DNA from: Pomacea canaliculata
Lineage: Eukaryota > Mollusca > Gastropoda > Architaenioglossa > Ampullariidae
Reading direction: 5' to 3'
DNA: 64,000 bases
Assembly (NCBI RefSeq): GCF_003073045.1
Contig: NC_037600.1
Coordinates: 15,206,352-15,270,351 of the forward strand
Positions 36,301 through 49,898 of this stretch are shown one piece after another. Position 1 is the first letter of the stretch; each line of letters opens with the position of its first letter. A program made the translations under genes and the position numbers. Under the pieces are notes generated by a model that ran no database searches, was not told the origin of the DNA, and saw nothing but the letters and a program-made list of their open reading frames with translations.

Positions 36301-38341
36301 TAGTCAGCTGCGATGTTGACGCTCGTCTGTTGTGCGCGCCTGCGCACTGGCGGGTAACAGCCCGGAAGTGACTGCATGCTGTCTGCTGTGAAATGCCTGT
36401 CGCTGGTTATGTATGATACGAGCCAACACGCGTCAACGCGCCGCAGACGTTTGTGTCCCGACACGCCACACCAGCTCGCAGCCGTTTATCCCCTCGGCAA
36501 GTCGAGCACGCAGGGCGCTGTGACACTGAATGCTCAACTGTTGATGGGGTAAGCATGGCGCTAGAAGCATGGCGAGACATCGTTGGTATGTAGGACTGTC
36601 TGTACAGCAGATGTTCCCCGTGCGATTGTCGGTGCTTTATGCGTGTGTGCCATCGTGTACACGAACGTTTGTTTATGCAGGTGAATGTGTCAGGGATCTG
36701 TATGTGTCTTGGCATGTATATGTGTACATGCATTCCTGTTTCTCATTCTTCGTCTCTCACAGTTTGTATTCAGCGAGAGAATGTATTTGACAGAAATCGC
36801 TTGTGTCACGTGCTTTATCTTTCTTCTGTCTATCAACATGTACATATGTGTGTGTTTCCATATCTCTCCTCCGTCTCTTACAGTATATGTGTGTGTGCTT
36901 CTTTCATTCACCTCTGTCTCGCAGAAAGAGCGAAAGACTGTTTGTGTATGGTTTGTTTGCTTCTCTCTTTCTCCTCTGTTTGTGTGTATCCCTGTTTCTT
37001 CTGTCTCTCAATAAATGCGTATATGAGTTTATATGTCTGTGGTAAGGGTGTGCATAACAAAAAGTTAGAAATAGAAACACACCGCTGTCATTTGTCGTGT
37101 AAGACAAACAATTCACTTCCTCATTATATTTACAGCCGTTTCCCTGTCTGCCATCAGACTTTTATTAATTAATGTTTGTTTAAGTTCGGGATGCGAGCAT
37201 TTACTTCCTTCATCGCTGTCAGGTCTGCGCTGCTGAAGCTTTCTAAGCCGAGCTTTACGGATATTTCTGGAGAGGCGTCTGCTCCACGCCAGCGCACACG
37301 TGTTTATGTAAATGTGATTGTTATGTCTGCCCCAGCTCTTTCTACCGAAAGGGTCTGATGGCTGCCGAGTTGTGGCAAGTTTCATTTCCGTTGGAACTTG
37401 GAATGGAATGTGTGTGAGAGTGTCCGTTTGTCTGTCAAAGGAGTGTTGGCTTTACGAGGTAATTATAGAAAGTATTGTCTGCTTTGCCTTGTATTCTAGT
37501 TGTTTCCCTGTAATACGGTTCTCAATAAACCGCTCTTAAACAGCAATTGATCGGTATTATCGCACATTTTATTCGATTTTCAAAGTTATCCTAATGCACA
37601 GGCTTGTTTGGCTAGTTGATTTGTGCCTTGTACGAATACGCAGTCGCGATCAATAGTAGAGTTGTATAAAGCACTTGATGGCACAGTTAATACCGGCCTT
37701 ACGCCTACAACTAGCGGCCGCTAGTGGATGTAAATAGTTTTCAGCACGACTAGAGCACAGCCACCTACCTTATCAGGGAGTCATGTACCCATTGCTGCTG
37801 GACAGTGGACCTGTGGACCTGTGGACTAGGGATTTTCCGTTCTGTAGCCACCTCTATATGTAGGTACTAAGGCAACGAGGTTGGATGGTTGCAATGGTTT
37901 GAGTAATATTTTCTGCTCGTATCCCAAGTCTTGCTGCCTCCTTGTCGAGTTACATTTCATTCCTGTTCGTTTTCCTGTCTTAAAACAAGATGTGATATAC
38001 CGTACAAGCTTGTGTAACGATAGACCGTTTTAATCATTCAGGCCGAAGCTCGGGGGTAAGTCAGCCCGGAGTGTCAAGTTCTGACGACATCCGATCAGCG
38101 AAACTCGGGAGCAACATATGAAAGCAAGCCTCCCGTGGACAAGGCCCCCCAACTCCCCTGTCCCGAACACAACTGCAGGGGAGACCGAAGGGGGTGCTGT
38201 CGGGGTCGCCTTGCGGTTTCGTCGTCACGACGACCGGGTCACCGCCACAAGCAGGCGGGGTCCAACCTGGAGAGGCTGCTTCACTCCTCGCCTGAGTTAA
38301 TCTGAGCGTGTCTGTTGCTGGGAGGAGGCTGTCCCTATTCG
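33371..38341. other. Intergenic region between RLR and GIMAP-like genes
   Basis: The RLR 3' UTR begins here, with candidate AATAAA signals at 33722 and 34196. A CpG-richer stretch around 36240-36560 and another around 38040-38300 could be promoters or leader exons of the GIMAP-like gene. Several TG- and TC-rich stretches (36580-37050) create spurious open frames. No coding feature was supported. Confidence 0.45.
35286..35348 (+). other. Possible non-coding leader exon
   Basis: A good acceptor (TTACTTATTTTACAG) is followed by 36 bases and then GTAAGG, with a second donor GTAAGG about 28 bases later. There is no open frame. It could be a 5' UTR exon of a transcript leading into the GIMAP-like gene, or chance. 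Confidence 0.2.
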
Positions 38342-41300
38342 ATGTCATTCGCTGTCATGGAGGTTCTGAAAGGTAAGACCCAAACTTCACTCTCTTGCAT
38401 TCTGTGAGGCAATCAGTCACGTGGGCTTGCCCAGTACCGCAAATTATCTCTGTAACCACCACCATAAGACGAGCATCAACCGTTTTGTCCACAACAAACA
38501 ACGGCGGCTGAACGAGGGTGATATGCAAATGATAACCAGTTATAAAAAAAATCAAGATTAGGTTTTGTTACCATCATATAACACCAGGGAGTCTGCAGTG
38601 TCAACCTCGAATTAATGGCTCATGAAACCTTATTAGTTCCCTTCCGCCCTTCCTCCTCAGATACTACATAAAAGACATTATAAATGTTACTTTTATTGAC
38701 TCAGGCCTGAGCCTTAAGGTTTACTCCGGGTACTCTGGTTTCCTCCCTCCTCCCTATTGTGTAAAATCACCTCAAGGTGAAAGCCCTTTCCTACTAAATA
38801 AACCAAGCGACCACCCAACTCTTATTTACTGGCGTCATCTGTATTGTAAACAATTTTTTATTTAAATGGTCTGTCGCGAGGGGCTCGAGCCTTGTAGCGC
38901 GAGACATGTGTTACACACCTGTAGGACACACATATTTTTTCCCTAAATCTCTTGTTTTGGCTACTGACCAGATTTTCCAGACCAGGAATGCCGAATAATC
39001 TTGCTGGGCAAGAGCGGAGCAGGCAAAAGCAAGTCAGCGAACAGCATCCTCTCGACAGACCTATTCGATGTGAGCTCGGAGCACGACTCGCGCCCAAGGA
39101 TCAAATGTGCGCGGAGTTCCTTGTCTGTGTATGAGAAATCCCTGTTGGTAAGACAACTTTGTCATAATTTTATTGCTTTCCTTATTCTACAATGGACAAT
39201 AGAGGGTGGACACTTCGAGACTGAGGATGAAAACACTAATCGTCCTGACTATCAGTAATAACGAGTGTAACAATACTTTTGTAGAAAGATGTCATGGCGA
39301 AGTTTTGAGAAAAGATGGAAGTAGATTTGTACATAATTATTCTTCCTGGGTTAATGGTGAAAAAGTTTACATCTCTTTGTCTAGGATTTTATTTATATTG
39401 TTTTAGTTTTCTTTTCTATGTGTTCGTGTGTGTTGTTGCTTCTGTGAATGAAATCTCGCGATCTCAATTCGGATGTACAGACCCGGTAGCTGGATGCTAA
39501 CGCTAGCTGTCAGTTAAAATCCTTTTGAAATGGGAACAGTTTATTGCCAACCTCTTGTAGTCACCACTTCTATTTTAGTGGAAAAAACAGGTGGGGTGGG
39601 TGGGGTGAGCATGGCGAAAGTATCCCGTGTGAAGTGTCACTTATCTCGGAGGTATCCCATAACCTCACGACGGTAGAGAAGTATCTCGGAGTATGCTGTT
39701 GCGAACACGGTTCCCATCTCTTCTCCTTTGCTGCAACTCGGTGAATTTAGGAAAATATACTGCGTCAGACGGGTATCGAACATGCACCATCGGGTTCTGA
39801 CACTGCTTTTCTAACTACTGCGATATTCACTTCCCCGCTGGACAAAAATTATGACAAAAATATTTTTAATAAAATGACGACAATACTTTAATATTTTTCA
39901 AATATACAGACAGCTTAAACTAGCTGTAATACAACAGTGAGTGTTTAGCTATGGGGGGAGGGGAAATAAATACCTTAAAAAAATCTAGTTGATGTTTACA
40001 GCTTAGAGTATTCTTGTAGCTGAAAATAGTTTTAATGGAACACTGAAACTTTGTGGTCAGGTGGTCGACACACCTGGCTTTGCAGAGTCGCAGGATGGAC
40101 GCCAGTCCGTCGTGCAGGTGATCAAAGACGCCATCGTTGCCACATGTCCAGGCCCGCACGCCGTTGTCCTGGTGACCCGCTGTGACGTCACGATAACGAG
40201 CGCGGAGACTGATATCGTCTCACAGCTGCGTAGTGTCCTGGGCGAGGAGCTGCGGCGCCACCTGGTGCTGCTGCTCACCCACGGCGACATGGAGCAGCGC
40301 GATGTTCGCCAGCTGCTGGACGCATCTCCGGCACACGTGAAGGAGCTACTGAAGGTAAGGAAGTCACGTGATGTCAGCAGACCACGTGCGATGTTGCTTC
40401 AGTAGTGTCATCCTTAACTTGGTAACCTTAACAGGAAAAGTTCGTTTTGTCGCTCAGCCACCTTGTTTTTTTTTTTTTTTTTTTTTTTTAAACTTAGCAT
40501 TTTTGTTGATAGTTGTAAAGATTCTGAAAGGTCTGCCAGAGTGCAGATTTTTTTTCTTTAGTGGATAAGCTGAGATCAGTAAAAGATAATCTCCCCTTCC
40601 GACTAAGCAATTTCGTGGCCAAATAGCCGGCTTTGAAAACATGGTCATATATAGAGGAAAAAATAAACAACAACAGCAAAAAAAAAAAAATAAAAAATAA
40701 ATAATAAAAAAAAATATAAATAAATAAATATAAAAAAAACTAAACAAAAAATAAACAAAATCCTACCTTGGTCGAGACGAGGTATGAACCCAGGATCATC
40801 ACTGTATTGGCGACATGCGGGCCGCACCACAAATAACAGTGCTGGGGTTTCATTCAGACATTGGTACAGCATGTTGTATTGAGCTGAACCCAGTTGTTTT
40901 AAAATAAAACCCACACACAAAAGTCAGCTACATCCTGTCCAAGAAAAGAAAGCCAAATCAAATTGTTTTCTTCTTCTCTTTTGGAGATCAGTCTATTCAA
41001 AGCCAGGTATAAGTGGCGCAGAAAGCTCCCACGCAAGTCGGGCAAGTGCACGTGCTTACAAAAAAAACAAAAAAAAACGGTTAGAGAGATCTCAGCTGAG
41101 GGCAGGTACACGAAAAGCTTGTGAAGACTAGACACATCGTGAAGATTTATAGTTATAGCTTGCTTACAGTTTCTTTTTCTTTTGCAATAAAAATAAATGG
41201 GAATAGTTTAAAACAGCAAACGTAGACAAAAAGGGGAAGCAACCAAACCATCTGAGAGGCTAGATAAGAACCGTAATTGAGTTGCATCGCAGCCAATAAC

Positions 41301-44140
41301 ATTTCCTCGTTATATCTGCTGTAAGCAAATGTTCCGGTGAATTGGATCGGAAAGAGTGCGTCTGCCTCTCGGCGTATCTGAATCAATCTCTTGCAAGCGC
41401 CGAGCAGTGGGAGGCCGATCTCAGTCAAGCAGTTGTCTCGAATGCTGATGGCGGGCAACGGCGAGGTCGAAGTGACCTGGGCTTTGTGTGCTGCCTCCAC
41501 TGACTCCACTATGTGCACCGACAAGAGTGCGACAACAGGGGTCGGATTCATGTCTGGTCTTAAGCTGCCGGTCTCAAGTGGGCAAGTCGACTATTCAGAC
41601 CTCGCTTTACAGACTTCCCATGAAGCCAACCCCTCGGCCGAATGCATGATTCGCCGTTAATCGCTGCCGCTTAGCAACCACTGAAACTACTTACAAACGT
41701 TTTAGCTGACTGCTGGAGTGTAGCCATTCAACTACCGATTAGCGGACTACATGCACCTGACAACAAATCATCGTTTGGGTCAAGACACGGGTTGTGGAGT
41801 CACTGACATCTTTTTCTGCTCTCGTGCGAACATGTGGAACTTACTGCACGCGCTGGTGTTAGAGCATGCTGCGTGACCTCTCGCGTGCTAGCTTGTCCTG
41901 TGTGTAGGCAACCGAAAGTCGTCGTCCATTTTACAATCACACAATAGTTTAGGCTTGGCTCTGTGTCGTAAACAGGGGTTTAAAAAGTGCAGCAGAAGAA
42001 AGCGAGTGTGAAAGTCGTCTGCAATAACACTCGGGCAGGGGGCGAGCAGGGTGACGGGCCTTGTTTACTTCTCACCGACTGAGCATTATATTCTTTAAAT
42101 GCCTTTTCTGGTGCAACCGCACACATACAAACACACAGAACTTATTCGAATCACGTTTGTGCCGGTGGTTTCTCGTGTTCTAGTGAAATCCGATATCCAA
42201 GATAAACATCCTGGAACGCCGAATATAGTATGCCCACCCACACAAGAGGCGACCTCACACATTCGTTCATTTCTACTTTGTTAAATCGTGACAACATCGT
42301 TAGTTTACTGTGTACCTATTCGTCTGACTTTGGTGGTTTGTACAAACAGCTTTGCCCTACTTCCTGTAGGAACAAAGTCCAAACCTTAAAGCTCTGTTCC
42401 GACATGAGCTCTATTTTTTACATAAGCAAAGACCACTATGCTTTGTCCCCATACCTAACTGCTGTTCTGTTACACTGGTCGCAGTAAACATGACATCTGG
42501 AAATAAAGCGGACTTTAACTGAAATAAGCAGAATATCGTTTTCATTGCCTGCCTGAATGAAATGCACTGAAAGGTTAAAAAAAAAAAAACAAAAAAAAAA
42601 CAGGTTCAAACAATTTTTGCTTTAGATTTTCTGACTGTACGTTAGGATTTTTTTTTTTTCATCAGATTTCTGTGACAAAATTGTCTTTCTGCTGGTTAAA
42701 GCTGTGGTTGGCCGGTTTGAAAGAAAAGTGCTTCCGATTATGCAGTGCAAAACGATCCTCGGTGTGCAAAGGCGGCTGCAGGCTGCGTGATGCAAAGCAC
42801 GTCCTATCGAGGGTCCTGTCAGCTCCCGTGGGGCCTCAGCTTCTGTGTGCCTGCTGGCAGGACCAAGCGATTGAGGTTTCCGTTGCTGTGTCGACCCTGC
42901 TTTCGAATCTCAATTGTGATTGTGTGGAGGATTGTTTTTGGTGTATGGAGGTCGTGGATATGTGATGGTAATAAGTAGCTCTATACAACCTTCTGTTTAA
43001 ATGGCTGAGCATCGGCACATTTTCAATCGGTCAGTTTTCTGAGTGCGCATGCGAAGTACGACCGATCTGGAATGCAATATATTAAAATCCGTCAGTTCGC
43101 ATAACAAAAAAGTCTTCAGTGGAAGTAGTTAGAGGACTATAAGAGTGTTCAGGGTTGGAGGTTAGGGAATTAGCTTTATTTAGGCAGTGTCGTAGGATCG
43201 GCGGGGAGGGGGACAAGGGGTGGGCCACCGTCCAGAAAGATACAGAGGAGGCAAAATGTGAACTTCGTTCACTGTCAGCTTGGAGTTTGAACCCTCCCCC
43301 TCACAACCTCCAAAATCCGAACATCTTCCTACGCCACTGTTAGGTCTTCTGGAGAGTCTGTTTACTTATTGATTATTTATTTCTACAGGACATCAACGAG
43401 CGGTACGTTGTTTTCAATAACGAAGGCAGCCGGGAGGAACAGGAGAGACAAGTGCAGCAGCTACTGAGGCTGGTTCATCAGATGGTTCTGGAAAGTCCGC
43501 GCCAGGTCTTCAGTTGCCCCTTGTTACGTGAATGTGAGAAGGACATCACTTATATGAGGAACAGGCTCAGGATGCTAGAACCTCGGTATGTATGTGTGAT
43601 TAGCTTACTTTTTACGTTTTGCTGTTACTGTTTTGTAGAGTACAAAAGTGAAAAAATACAAATCAGTTATTTATTCTAACGGAAGTTTCTAAGACGATGA
43701 ATTTGTTTCATTAAAGGTCATCTCAAGCTGAGGTCGAGTTGGCAAATGGTCATCTGCTGTCCCTCCCCAACTAGTTTCAAATTCAGATTCAATTTCAAGC
43801 AAATTTTCACGTCAAGATTTTTTTTAAAAAGGATGTACAGGTGATTAAGGGTGGGAACGGGATGTAGCAGTGAAGAGGGAGATGCTGTGTCGCACCCTGT
43901 TTGTAAGACGGTTGTCTGGAGGAACTCACCTCTATAACTGTTTTGTTTGACAGAATCGAAACGTGCCGTGACGACGTGAGGCGGCTGTCGCAGGACGAGG
44001 GTGTGGCCCCTGAGAAGCTGGGGCACGTGCTGGCCCTCACGGCGCAGGCCATCGAGGACCTGAAGGAACTGGCGGCCGTGGACGAGAAGCTGACCGCGAG
44101 GGTTGGACGAGAGAACCTGACTTCCTGCTCCGTCTCCTGA
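38342..44140 (+). CDS. GIMAP/AIG1-like GTPase
   Basis: Five exons, 38342-38372, 38972-39147, 40061-40354, 43389-43585 and 43954-44140, join in phase to give 294 residues, the usual GIMAP length. Motifs: G1 GKSGAGKS (about residue 23-30), G3 DTPGF at the start of exon 3, the AIG1-type conserved box GPHAVVLVTR, G4-like LTHGD, and G5-like RYVVFNN at the start of exon 4. A charged helical C-terminus follows (EDLKELAAVDEKL), as in many GIMAPs. There is no C-terminal membrane anchor. Family knowledge: AIG1/GIMAP GTPases are immune-associated septin-like GTPases that oligomerise on membranes or lipid droplets, and the family is expanded in molluscs. The start is the first of two in-frame ATGs (also 38357). 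A poly(A) signal AATAAA lies at 44261. Intron 3 is large (3 kb) and AT-repeat rich. It sits downstream of the RLR in the same orientation. Confidence 0.9.
40464..40760. repeat. Poly(T) and A-rich low-complexity block in the GIMAP intron
   Basis: A T-run of about 23 bases (from 40467) and, 190 bases later, about 70 bases of AAAT/AAATA repeats. This is simple sequence. The open frames it creates on the minus strand (runs of Phe, Ile and Leu) are artefacts. Confidence 0.8.
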
Positions 44141-47100
44141 CTCCAGCCCTGCTGACACGGGCGCAGAATATGGGGGGACCTGCTGACAGTTACAGGAAAC
44201 TGCTGTTATAAATGGTCAGAATAAATGGGGTGTTCGTGGTGCTATCTGTTCACGGCACAAAATAAACTTATTTTAGTTTCTGCGCCCTATGTACTATGTT
44301 GAAGATGTGACAATGTTCAGCTAATTGTTATAGATACTTCATGCAAAAATATTCCAAACTTAGTTAAGAGTGCCCTTGACAAACAATCGCCACCTTCATT
44401 GACACATCGAACGTTATAACCACCGGCCAGACTTGAACTGAGCCATAAACACGAATTTTTGAAAAGACATAAAGTGTAATGCTGTCATTGTGATTTAAAC
44501 AGGACCAAAGGGGCCAACAATGTTTTAATGCGAGCCTGTTCGGAAAAAATAAAAACTAAACTGCTTATGAATGGGAGAATCGACAGCTGTGCCTTTGGAG
44601 AGCTTGATGTTAATGAGCAGATCTTCTGCTGCCGTGTGAGAAGACAGAAAATTTCCACAGGTTGGTGTAAGGTCTGCTGGAATTATCTTTCTTGGAATCG
44701 TGTGTGATTTTATTGTGACCAGAAGCCCTCAGAGCTTCTTAGTGTGCTCTCATTGCCAAAAGCAGTGAAATTAATAATGCTTCTCCGATGTAGTCCGGCA
44801 GTATTACTCGCCTTGGAATTCCCAGTGTAAATTATTCTACTACTACATGGCGCCTGAGGACCGATGCAGTGTGACAAGGGACGTAAGCACCATTTCCAAT
44901 GACAGTGGCATGTGGGGAGGTCAGCCTCGAGAGGTTTCGTGCGAAGGTGTTTTGTTAGCACCTGTAGGATGCGACAGATGTGAGCACAAAGCGTGAATGC
45001 TTCAATGTGTCCTTGTTAAAAATCTGTAACATAATGAGGCAATTTGTGAGAGATGAAATAGAGACATGACTACTTTCCCCTTTCTTTATGAACGGTTGTA
45101 TTCCAGTTTCTTAATTGCGTGGTTGCTGGATAATTTACGAGAAACAGAGATTTATGTGAAAGGAGGCAGCGACCAAATGTTGAATGAGTGTCATTTGCCA
45201 GACAAACGAACTGTTGGTACGAAGAAAAATCTCGAAGTATTGTGTTCTGACTTCAAGCCGCTCAAAGTCTTCATTTACTAACCTGTTTGATTAATAATAT
45301 TTAATGTTCTTTTCCTCTTCTACCAATCAAACGCCACAACACAAACACACTTACACACTCACAATCACACACATATAATATGCACACGCACAAACACACA
45401 CACACACACATATGTGCGGGCGTACACACACACATTTTCACTCGCTCTTGCAGGTCGTTTCTCTACTTTCCGACCTTACAAAGGATATTGAGAGATGTCA
45501 ATCATTTGCTGCCTCTGCAGTTTTAAAAAATAAAATTCTGACTAACAAATCATTTATTGATAGTCGCTATCGAAAGACAGGTAAACTATATCGCAGAGTA
45601 AATTTCGTCGTTTAACGATATGCACGTTGTCGTCTCACAGTCAGTTTCTTCATCTCATTAGTTTTGTGTCCGTTTGCACTGTAGAAGGAATGTTTTTTTC
45701 ATAAAACTTTTGCAGCAGCGAGGGAAGCGGTGTGTATGTGTGTGTTCAAGTCATTTTCATTTGTAAGACTTTCGTGTCCATTAAATGCATATCTCGTGCA
45801 GGCCTTTGAGTGCTCGTGAGCTGGGTGGGTAAGAACTGGCAGTGAGCCAAGTCCGAGCTAGATTACTGCAAACGAACACCAGGCTAATCGCCATGACACG
45901 TGAAGCCTGAATACATTTCCCTAAATATTATCCTCCACTGAAACTCCCGACACTGGAGGCTAAAGAATCTGTACCACGCGGAGTCAATGATAGTTGAAGC
46001 TAAAGTTTCTTTCAGGGCTTTCTCATACAGACACACATCAGGTCAAGTTTGAAAAGTGAACCTGGGGTTTGTATAGTGATCAGCTTTAATTACTAGTGTG
46101 GAATGAGACTTAGCCTTGTATGCTGTGCTAGTGTCAGTAAACCTGTTCGCTGTTCACCTGCTTGAGGCTTGCAATTAATTCCCTCGAGAGACTTAAACCT
46201 ATATTTAGTTATTTCACAGCATTGCCTTCTCACAGCAATTATGTTCCTATTCTCGAAAGTATTCAAGAAGATAACTATTAAAGGAATTAATAATTTTGAT
46301 GTAAGGAATTTTTTTAAAGAATACTATTTAGAAAATAACTTTTAATTAATTGAGAATAAAGATCTTTTCTACAGTTTGTTTCTCTTCAACAATTATAACC
46401 ATCATTTTCCCTATCTTGTTTAATGTTCGACATAAGGACACTAAACATATTCGTATAGGTAATCAACATAGTTTACTTTTTCTAATATACACGACATAAA
46501 TTTATCAGTACTTAGGTAAGTTTTGGAAAAGAGGGTTGAAAGACAGAAGCATAGGAGAGAAGAGAGGAGAAAAAAAATCTTGGTCTGTTTATTTTAAGTC
46601 ACTGTTTCTCCAAAACAGGCTTCACTGAACTTTTGACCCTGGCAGCTCTGTTTCGTTTGACACATGTATGGTGATCTTTACTAAGCTTCGCACAACACAT
46701 TTGTGCAGCAGTCCAGACTTGTTTTCGTTCACTTTAATCATAAATGTCGCAAAAAAAGAAGATACTCATAGATTACAATTGATAGACACCGCGTGGTCTC
46801 GTGCGTGGCAAGCTCGCGTGCAAGTCCTCGATGGTGTCTATGGACGCTCCATTGTCTTCACCTGGTGGTGCCCTGGGAAGTCTGGCAAAGTGACAGAACA
46901 GTTTTTAGTTTTCCAGGCTTTGCCTTCTTGCTGACATCAAACTGCGATTAAAGTCACTGCATTCTATGGCTTCGCGCCATCGAAAAGTTTACTTTAAAAC
47001 AAGTTCGTTCCCATCAGAATTCCAATTTCATGACAAATAATACATTCCACTGTTGGGATTGCGAAATATTTATGAATATTAACTGCTAATTTTAAACAGT

Positions 47101-47409
47101 GGGGGTAGCATATTATTCCAGAATACCTATGCTGTAGTTTTATCGCTCACAGTGCAAATATCTTTAGGAAGAAAATTGATGGCAATGTACATCCAAAGAC
47201 ACTTTTAGACAGCAACTTCTTAATAGTTAAGCGTCCGTAAAGGGTTTCTGCTATCAGTTGTCGGCTACATTTATTTCAGAATTCTCCCCGAAAAAAATCC
47301 AAGCAACCAACTTTATGCACCATCCTTCTGTACTGACGGTACACTCGAGCAATGCTGTGCTCGGTATATTGGAAAGAGGGAACAGTGCACTTGATAAAGG
47401 TTGCCAAAA

Positions 47410-47442
<33 letters not shown>

Positions 47443-49898
47443 GAGAAAAAACAGGTCAATAATGTAACTGTATGAAAACGATCATCGAAGATAGCAAAAT
47501 ATTTTGTCAGCGGCACTTGCGATATAGGAAAAGACACCTAAACATTGGTATCAACGGTACAACTTCTTCTCATCCCCTTCGTCAAAAGATACAAGGCACA
47601 CAATGCTGATGTTTTACAATTTTCCTTTTATGAAACATTGATATGTATACACATATATATTTCCAAAATGTATAACAACGAGAAATTACAAATTGACATT
47701 TACGTTTCCTTATTTACAGCTCTGAAGTCGCAAAGGTGGGAATGTTATTTAGACAGTGAGAGCCGCCTAAAATCGATCTTTCACCTGTAGAGGAATCGAC
47801 CTTTCACCTGTAGAGGAATCGATCTCTAACCTGTAGAGGGATCGATCTTTCAACTGTATAGGAATCGATCTTTCAACTGTACGGTGGGTGATTTAGCGAG
47901 AGGTGACCTTACCGCTGTGCACAGTCTAGTTTATGGTATGTATGTTCAAGGTGCACACACACTTAGATAAGAAATACCTATTGTCCAGCTGGTCTCTTGC
48001 CAAACTTTCGCACCTGGATGATAAGGGACAGGTAGAACTACTTCTACTTTCGTCTGGCGCAATGTGAAGGTGTGAGAAACTCTGTAGTCGCCGCTTTTGA
48101 TGTGCAAACGGCCATGCCGCCATAGGTGTGGGAGTAACCGCCGGCTTCGACTGACTGCGTGATGTAAAGTTAATGAACAAAAAATCCCAGTCTGAAAGGC
48201 TTTTATCCCCTGCTTTGGTTCCCTACAAGAAAAATCCCATAATTTGAAAGACTTGGGATCGACAGCGGTGACTGAATATGATACTAAAGTTCAGCTTCCT
48301 CGTCATTGGCAGTAATATAGCAAGAAAGCAAGCAAGCAAACAGTGAGTAGTCTTGCTGTCGTTACAACGTTTTTCACACAATATTTATTCCAGAGATTTC
48401 GAGTATGTGTGTGTGTGTGGTCGTGTGTGATGATGCCTATTTTGCATGTATTTGTTTCCTGCGTGCTTCTGTGTCCCTTCCACCTCCTACCTGAGGTCAC
48501 TCCTGACTGTTGACATCTGTTCATCTAAAATTTCTTTCACCTGTTCGATGGATTTGGTTGGAGTCACACTCAGGGCGTATTACCTGTCCCCATAACACCA
48601 ACCTAGTAGCTGTACTATCATGGAAAGAAATATGGTGGCGAAAGGCGATGGGTATAAACTAAGCTCGGTGAACCACCTACATTTAATTACTCTACGGCGA
48701 GTAATTTTCGGAGTCTTTCTTTATCTTTCTTCTGTAACAGGTTTGGAATGGCTGGCAGCTGCTGATAACTCAAAAGCTTTGTCTTTCTTTCTCCACACAG
48801 GGGATAGAGGAGGGGAACGGCCAGGGGTTCGAGTTTCACCGAGTCAAAGCCAATTCTTGAATTTTTTTTCCCCCGACATCTATCTCGAGCAAGCTAGAGA
48901 TGTCTGGCGGCCGCTGAAAATTCTTCAGGAGCCCAGATGCACGAGTAAGGCTTAGCAGTCAGCGAAACTGTTTTATAAATACTTGAGCTGACTGTTAGTC
49001 ATGGACTTAACGCCTAGCGACCTTCTGTGTATCTGACTTTTAGGTTAGGTCTGTTTTATTCCCCCGAGAGAAAAAGTGTTTTGAACTGCAGAGAAGCCAT
49101 TACGATTCTATGAAAGTATTTGCTTGGATTGTACCATGTAAGAAGGTTATTATCCCAAGAAATAAGCGTTCTGACTTCCGGTTAACACCTCGCCAGGTGC
49201 AGGTAGACAGCTCTTCATGACAAGCTTACAGATCCAGTGAAGTGCATTTTTTTTGTTCACTCACTGTCACATCGATCCCATGAGATAGTGCTAAGCATAT
49301 AAATTGTAACAACTGAATCTGGACAGTCGCCATAACTTGTTTTTAAGGCTGCTTGCTAATTAACTGAAAATTACAGTCGACATGGATTGATGTTTTTGTG
49401 CTGAATCGAGCAACGAAGCCACTTCAACTCTCATTAATACTCAGGTAAAACATCAAAGGGTGTAAGAGCAAACTGATGTTTAAAGTACAACCACTAGAAA
49501 ACGCTTCTTAGCTTGAAATGGATTCTTTGATCTCGCTTGAGTGCCGCCTTCGTGGTTTTTGCTGCAAAACTTTCTGTTCTGTGACAGACAAAGGTTTTAA
49601 ACGGAATTTTAGGCTTCTAGTCTTTGTCAGCTCAGTCGCTTTGAGCGATCAGGGTATTCATACCCCATAATAGTAGTGGAATTGTAAGCCAGGACACATT
49701 GTCAGTAACGTGTTCATGGTGAAGTGCGTGGGTATGGGACTATCCAGGGATTAGTTCGTGGACTATCTTATGTTCCTCTTAACACGACATGTTAACCCCG
49801 TGACCCGGTGGGTGCTCTTGGTGTCTGTCTCAAAGCAAAGACCGACTCTCACACCCTCGGTTTGTGATTTCAGGGTGACTTGCTGAGGTCACGATGTC
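44141..49898. other. Intergenic region between GIMAP-like and transglutaminase-like genes
   Basis: This holds the GIMAP 3' UTR, a CA-repeat (about 45340-45435), poly(A) runs (about 47406-47428) and a 23-bp minisatellite (47771-47885). Two short exon-like open stretches, 44503-44660 and 45454-45580, have splice-like edges but no domain, and their phases do not link to either gene. No supported gene was found. Confidence 0.4.
47771..47885. repeat. Five-copy 23-bp minisatellite
   Basis: Five adjacent copies of a 23-base unit, each beginning with AATCGATCTTTC or a close variant and ending CTGTAGAGG or CTGTATAGG. Copies differ by one to three bases. Four or five of the units contain or nearly contain an ATCGAT palindrome. 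Confidence 0.9.

Noticed and set aside
36407-37385. Cluster of Cys/Val/Ser-rich frames of 70-177 codons
   Set aside because: They arise from TG- and TC-rich simple sequence, overlap in several frames and have no domain or splice pattern.
41153-41551. A 132-codon minus-strand frame inside the GIMAP intron, also open on the plus strand (41391-41660)
   Set aside because: No recognisable domain, no splice context, and both strands are open over the same bases, so it looks like chance or an old unidentified repeat.
44503-44660. Exon-like stretch after the GIMAP gene with acceptor TTTAAACAG
   Set aside because: The GIMAP frame already ends with a normal stop and poly(A) signal, the donor GTTGGT is weak, and its phase does not link to the next candidate.
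45340-45435. CA-rich array considered as a CRISPR-like or regulatory array
   Set aside because: It is an ordinary CA microsatellite without spacers.
45454-45580. Exon-like stretch (acceptor CTCTTGCAG, donor GTAAAC) between GIMAP and KY-type genes
   Set aside because: No domain match and its end phase does not fit the first firm exon of the KY-type gene at 51390.
48620-48955. 111-codon plus-strand frame with a hydrophobic stretch
   Set aside because: No family resemblance, low coding-like composition and no splice-site or start-context support.
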